Assembly (NCBI GenBank): GCA_902363375.1
Contig: CABIZX010000010.1
Location: 1-16,271, forward strand
DNA: 16,271 nucleotides
Direction of reading: 5' to 3'
Origin: Clostridiaceae bacterium
GTDB lineage: Bacteria; Bacillota; Clostridia; Clostridiales; Clostridiaceae
Within the stretch, counting starts at the first letter, position 1. Every line of letters begins with the position of its first letter. The notes below the pieces were generated by a model. The model was given only the letters and a program-made list of their open reading frames with translations. It did not search any database and was not told where the DNA came from. A program made the position numbers and the translations under genes. This document shows, one piece after another, positions 14,722-16,271 of this stretch.

Positions 14722-15420
14722 CTAAATAGTTAATAAGATTTCTACTGGATTCGTTAGTTCTATGAAGCTTTCACCTACATTACATTCATATGCAAATATA
14801 TCAACCCCGTTACTTTTTGCGAACCTTAATGCATCTGAAAAAGCTTTATCCATTTTCTCATTTGGCTGGAAGCTACTTATATTACTCATTTGAATTAAAA
14901 ATATAACTCCTGCCCCTCTACCTGAATTCTTAACTTCTATCAATTCTAAAAGATGCTTTCGTCCTCTCTCCGTAGGTGCATCTGGAAACATACTATGTCC
15001 ATTTTCTTCTAGCGTTACTCCCTTAACTTCTAAGTAGTATTCTTCTCCATAATTATTAGTTAGTTTAAAATCAAATCTACTATTACCGAAGGTTTTCTCT
15101 CTACATATTGTTGTATATTCTTCTAGTCCCTTAATTTTCTTATTTATTAATGCTTCTTCTACTATTTTATTTGGAGCTTGAGAATCTATGTTTATTAGTT
15201 TTCCATTTTTATATCCACCGATTAAACTAAATCTAGTCTTTCTATTAGCTCCATTTTCTGCTCTTATTAGAACTTTGCATCCTGGAATTAAAATTTCTCT
15301 ACATCTTCCTGTATTAGGCACATGAACTAATTCTTCTTTTCCATCTATCATAACATATCCTTGAAACCTATTAGGTCTTCTTACAAATTCAACAACTTTA
15401 GTTTCTTTATCCAATATCAT
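14722..15420 (-). CDS. sfsA: SfsA family protein (sugar fermentation stimulation homologue)
   Basis: 232 residues, full length. SfsA proteins combine an OB-like N-terminal domain with a PD-(D/E)xK nuclease-like domain; the E. coli protein was found as a DNA-binding factor affecting maltose metabolism, and its true role is unclear. Family marks: H33-V-P-N-T-G-R-C40, R-F-D-F-K-L with D117, L-E-V-K-G-V-T-L with E131 and K133 (the D...ExK set), and F-P-D-A-P-T-E-R-G-R-K-H (145-156). ATG follows GGAGG at 8 nt. Upstream is an A/T-rich region with three DnaA boxes, one of them at the -35 position of a TATAAT at 15450-15455. Confidence 0.9.
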   Translation of the reverse strand: MILDKETKVVEFVRRPNRFQGYVMIDGKEELVHVPNTGRCREILIPGCKVLIRAENGANRKTRFSLIGGYKNGKLINIDSQAPNKIVEEALINKKIKGLEEYTTICREKTFGNSRFDFKLTNNYGEEYYLEVKGVTLEENGHSMFPDAPTERGRKHLLELIEVKNSGRGAGVIFLIQMSNISSFQPNEKMDKAFSDALRFAKSNGVDIFAYECNVGESFIELTNPVEILLTI

Positions 15421-15475
15421 ATTTTATCCTCCATATTTATCTAAAGTTTATTATATAATATTTATTTAATAATAT

Positions 15476-15566
15476 TTATCCACATTTAAATATATCTCTT
15501 TAAAACTTATCCACTTATAAATATAATATGTTATTAATTACATGATTTTATAAGCTTTTATCCACA
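15476..15566. promoter_or_regulatory. cluster of three DnaA boxes upstream of sfsA
   Basis: TTATCCACA at 15476-15484 and 15558-15566 are perfect strong DnaA boxes; TTATCCACT at 15507-15515 differs in the last base. All three point the same way, with start-to-start spacing of 31 and 51 bp, in very A/T-rich DNA. I noticed no other such box in the window. They lie between two TATAAT elements for sfsA (15450-15455 and 15577-15582 on the minus strand). Confidence 0.7.
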
Positions 15567-15642
15567 GCTTTATTTAATTATACTACAATAAAAATAAGCT
15601 TTACATAAAACACTACTTTATTTTAATATTAATTATAAAAAG

Positions 15643-15675
15643 AAAACCTTCTGTTTATAAAAAACAGAAGGTTTT
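15643..15675 (-). terminator. terminator of the tRNA cluster
   Basis: Perfect 14-bp stem with the core CCTTCTG/CAGAAGG (arms 15643-15656 and 15662-15675) and a 5-nt loop. It is 16 nt past the tRNA-His gene and followed on the minus strand by TTTTCTTTTT. It ends the rRNA-tRNA transcript. Confidence 0.9.
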
Positions 15676-15690
15676 TTCATATATATTTTC

Positions 15691-15767
15691 TGGGGTGGAC
15701 GATGGGACTCGAACCCACGACAACCAGAACCACAATCTGGCGCTCTACCAGCTGAACTACATCCACC
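15691..15767 (-). tRNA. tRNA-His (GTG)
   Basis: A full cloverleaf with CCA encoded. The anticodon GTG (plus-strand 15731-15733) sits in the 7-nt loop TTGTGGT between CCAGA and TCTGG. The extra 5' G (15767), opposite discriminator C, is the tRNA-His hallmark needed by histidyl-tRNA synthetase. Last tRNA before the terminator. Confidence 0.97.
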
Positions 15768-15772
15768 ATATT

Positions 15773-15846
15773 TGGAGCGGGTGAAGGGAATCGAACCCTC
15801 GTAACTAGCTTGGAAGGCTAGCACTCTACCATTGAGTTACACCCGC
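15773..15846 (-). tRNA. tRNA-Gly (TCC)
   Basis: Cloverleaf with acceptor GCGGGTG/CACCCGC, anticodon loop CTTCCAA between CTAGC and GCTAG, T-loop GTTCGATTC and encoded CCA. It reads GGA/GGG codons. It is 5 nt from the tRNA-His gene. Confidence 0.97.
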
Positions 15847-15850
15847 AAAT

Positions 15851-15925
15851 TGGAGCGGAAGACGAGATTCGAACTCGCGACGTTCACCTTGGCAAGGTGA
15901 CGCTCTACCACTGAGCCACTCCCGC
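15851..15925 (-). tRNA. tRNA-Gly (GCC)
   Basis: Cloverleaf with acceptor GCGGGAG/CTTCCGC (one G-T pair), anticodon loop TTGCCAA between TCACC and GGTGA, T-loop GTTCGAATC and encoded CCA. It reads GGC/GGT codons. It is 4 nt upstream of tRNA-Gly(TCC), so the three tRNAs from here to tRNA-His form a tight group. Confidence 0.97.
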
Positions 15926-15960
15926 ATAACTAAAGAACTTTTTTTAAAACATAAAAATAA

Positions 15961-16012
15961 CTGAATCATAAATATACTAGCTCACTTAATTTAGCTCATA
16001 TCTAATTCAGTA
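15961..16012 (-). repeat. imperfect long hairpin between tRNA-Lys and the Gly/Gly/His tRNAs
   Basis: Outer arms ACTGAAT/ATTCAGT and an imperfect inner stem around AGCT, containing two direct copies of TAGCTCA. On the minus strand TTATTTTTATGTTTT follows. It may be a partial terminator after tRNA-Lys or an RNase processing site. I see no clear promoter between it and tRNA-Gly, which favours processing or read-through. Confidence 0.4.
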
Positions 16013-16028
16013 TATTAATTTATCATTT

Positions 16029-16104
16029 TGGTGGCTCACCGGGGGATCGAACCCCGGACACCATGATTAAAAGTCATGTGCTCTACCGACTGAGCTAGTG
16101 AACC
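16029..16104 (-). tRNA. tRNA-Lys (TTT)
   Basis: Cloverleaf with acceptor GGTTCAC/GTGAGCC, anticodon loop CTTTTAA between CATGA and TCATG, T-loop GTTCGATCC and encoded CCA. It lies only 6 nt after the 5S rRNA, so it must be processed from the rRNA transcript. Confidence 0.97.
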
Positions 16105-16110
16105 AAATGA

Positions 16111-16227
16111 CCTGGCAATAACCTACCCTTCCACACAGCTTCCCATGCAGTACTATCGGCCTCTAGATGCTTAACCTTCGTGTTCGGTATGGAAACGGGT
16201 GTATCCATCAAGAGCATAATTACCAGA
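16111..16227 (-). rRNA. rrf: 5S ribosomal RNA
   Basis: 117 nt on the minus strand. The ends TCTGGTAATTATG and ATTGCCAGG pair as helix I, and the conserved CCGTTTCCATACCGAACACG and GTACTGCATGGGA segments are present. It is the last rRNA of an operon whose 16S and 23S genes must lie to the right. Confidence 0.95.
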
Positions 16228-16271
16228 TAAAGAGAATGTTAATGTTCTCTCAAAATTACACAGTGAAATAT
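16228..16271 (-). other. 23S-5S spacer of the rRNA operon
   Basis: Holds a hairpin AGAGAA/TTCTCT (arms 16231-16236 and 16245-16250) just before the 5S gene, probably part of the processing stem. The adjacent minus-strand GTGTAATTTTGAGAGAAC resembles the boxA-type leader sequence. No mature 23S sequence can be recognised before the window ends. Confidence 0.6.

Noticed and set aside
15633..15824. 63-codon ORF on the minus strand with an apparently protein-like translation
   Set aside because: It runs through tRNA-Gly(TCC), tRNA-His and the terminator; the 'protein' is a translation of tRNA genes.

Overview
The window is low-GC DNA with strong Shine-Dalgarno (SD) sites, rRNA and tRNA genes, and clostridial gene families: a PepV dipeptidase, a HgdC-type dehydratase activase, a serine-synthesis cluster with a DUF1015 gene, and a DUF1576 membrane protein. 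It is most likely a chromosomal piece of a member of the Clostridia (Clostridiaceae or Peptostreptococcaceae; I cannot narrow it further). From memory, rRNA operons together with the serine/DUF1015 cluster lie close to oriC in several clostridia. Three DnaA boxes at the right end fit that, but the origin itself is not in the window.

Layout. The piece lies between two rRNA operons, both read on the minus strand. At the right edge are the end of one operon (5S rRNA), then tRNA-Lys, tRNA-Gly(GCC), tRNA-Gly(TCC), tRNA-His and a strong terminator. At the left edge are the promoters, boxA and leader of the next operon, whose 16S gene must start beyond base 1. From right to left between them: sfsA behind a DnaA-box cluster (minus); an unpartnered 2-hydroxyacyl-CoA dehydratase activase (minus); a plus-strand pair of a DUF1576 membrane protein and a 113-residue unknown; two very small cysteine-rich proteins (minus); the serine cluster, a class V aminotransferase, a short SerA and a DUF1015 protein (minus); an ICMT-like membrane methyltransferase (minus); TcdA (minus); PepV (plus); a METTL25/RRNAD1-like methyltransferase (plus); and an overlapping pair, MFS transporter plus tandem-GNAT acetyltransferase (minus).

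How the genes work together. The clearest pathway is serine synthesis: SerA oxidises 3-phosphoglycerate and the aminotransferase makes phosphoserine. The co-directional DUF1015 gene, 25 nt behind serA, carries a D-G-H-H-R motif like that of ParB/sulfiredoxin-fold free serine kinases, so it may act on serine or phosphoserine. The MFS/GNAT pair overlaps by about 41 bp and is probably translationally coupled. The DUF1576 gene and its partner are 2 nt apart and form another coupled pair. TcdA and the METTL25-like protein are RNA-modification or methylation functions. Most transcription units end in clear hairpins, and several promoters carry perfect inverted repeats that look like operators.

The least understood parts are the DUF1576 pair (duplicated membrane protein, non-ATG start, two leader hairpins), the DUF1015 link to serine, the two C-x2-C-x2-F-x4-C mini-proteins and the DnaA-box cluster. 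I saw no insertion sequence, prophage gene, CRISPR array or antisense toxin system.
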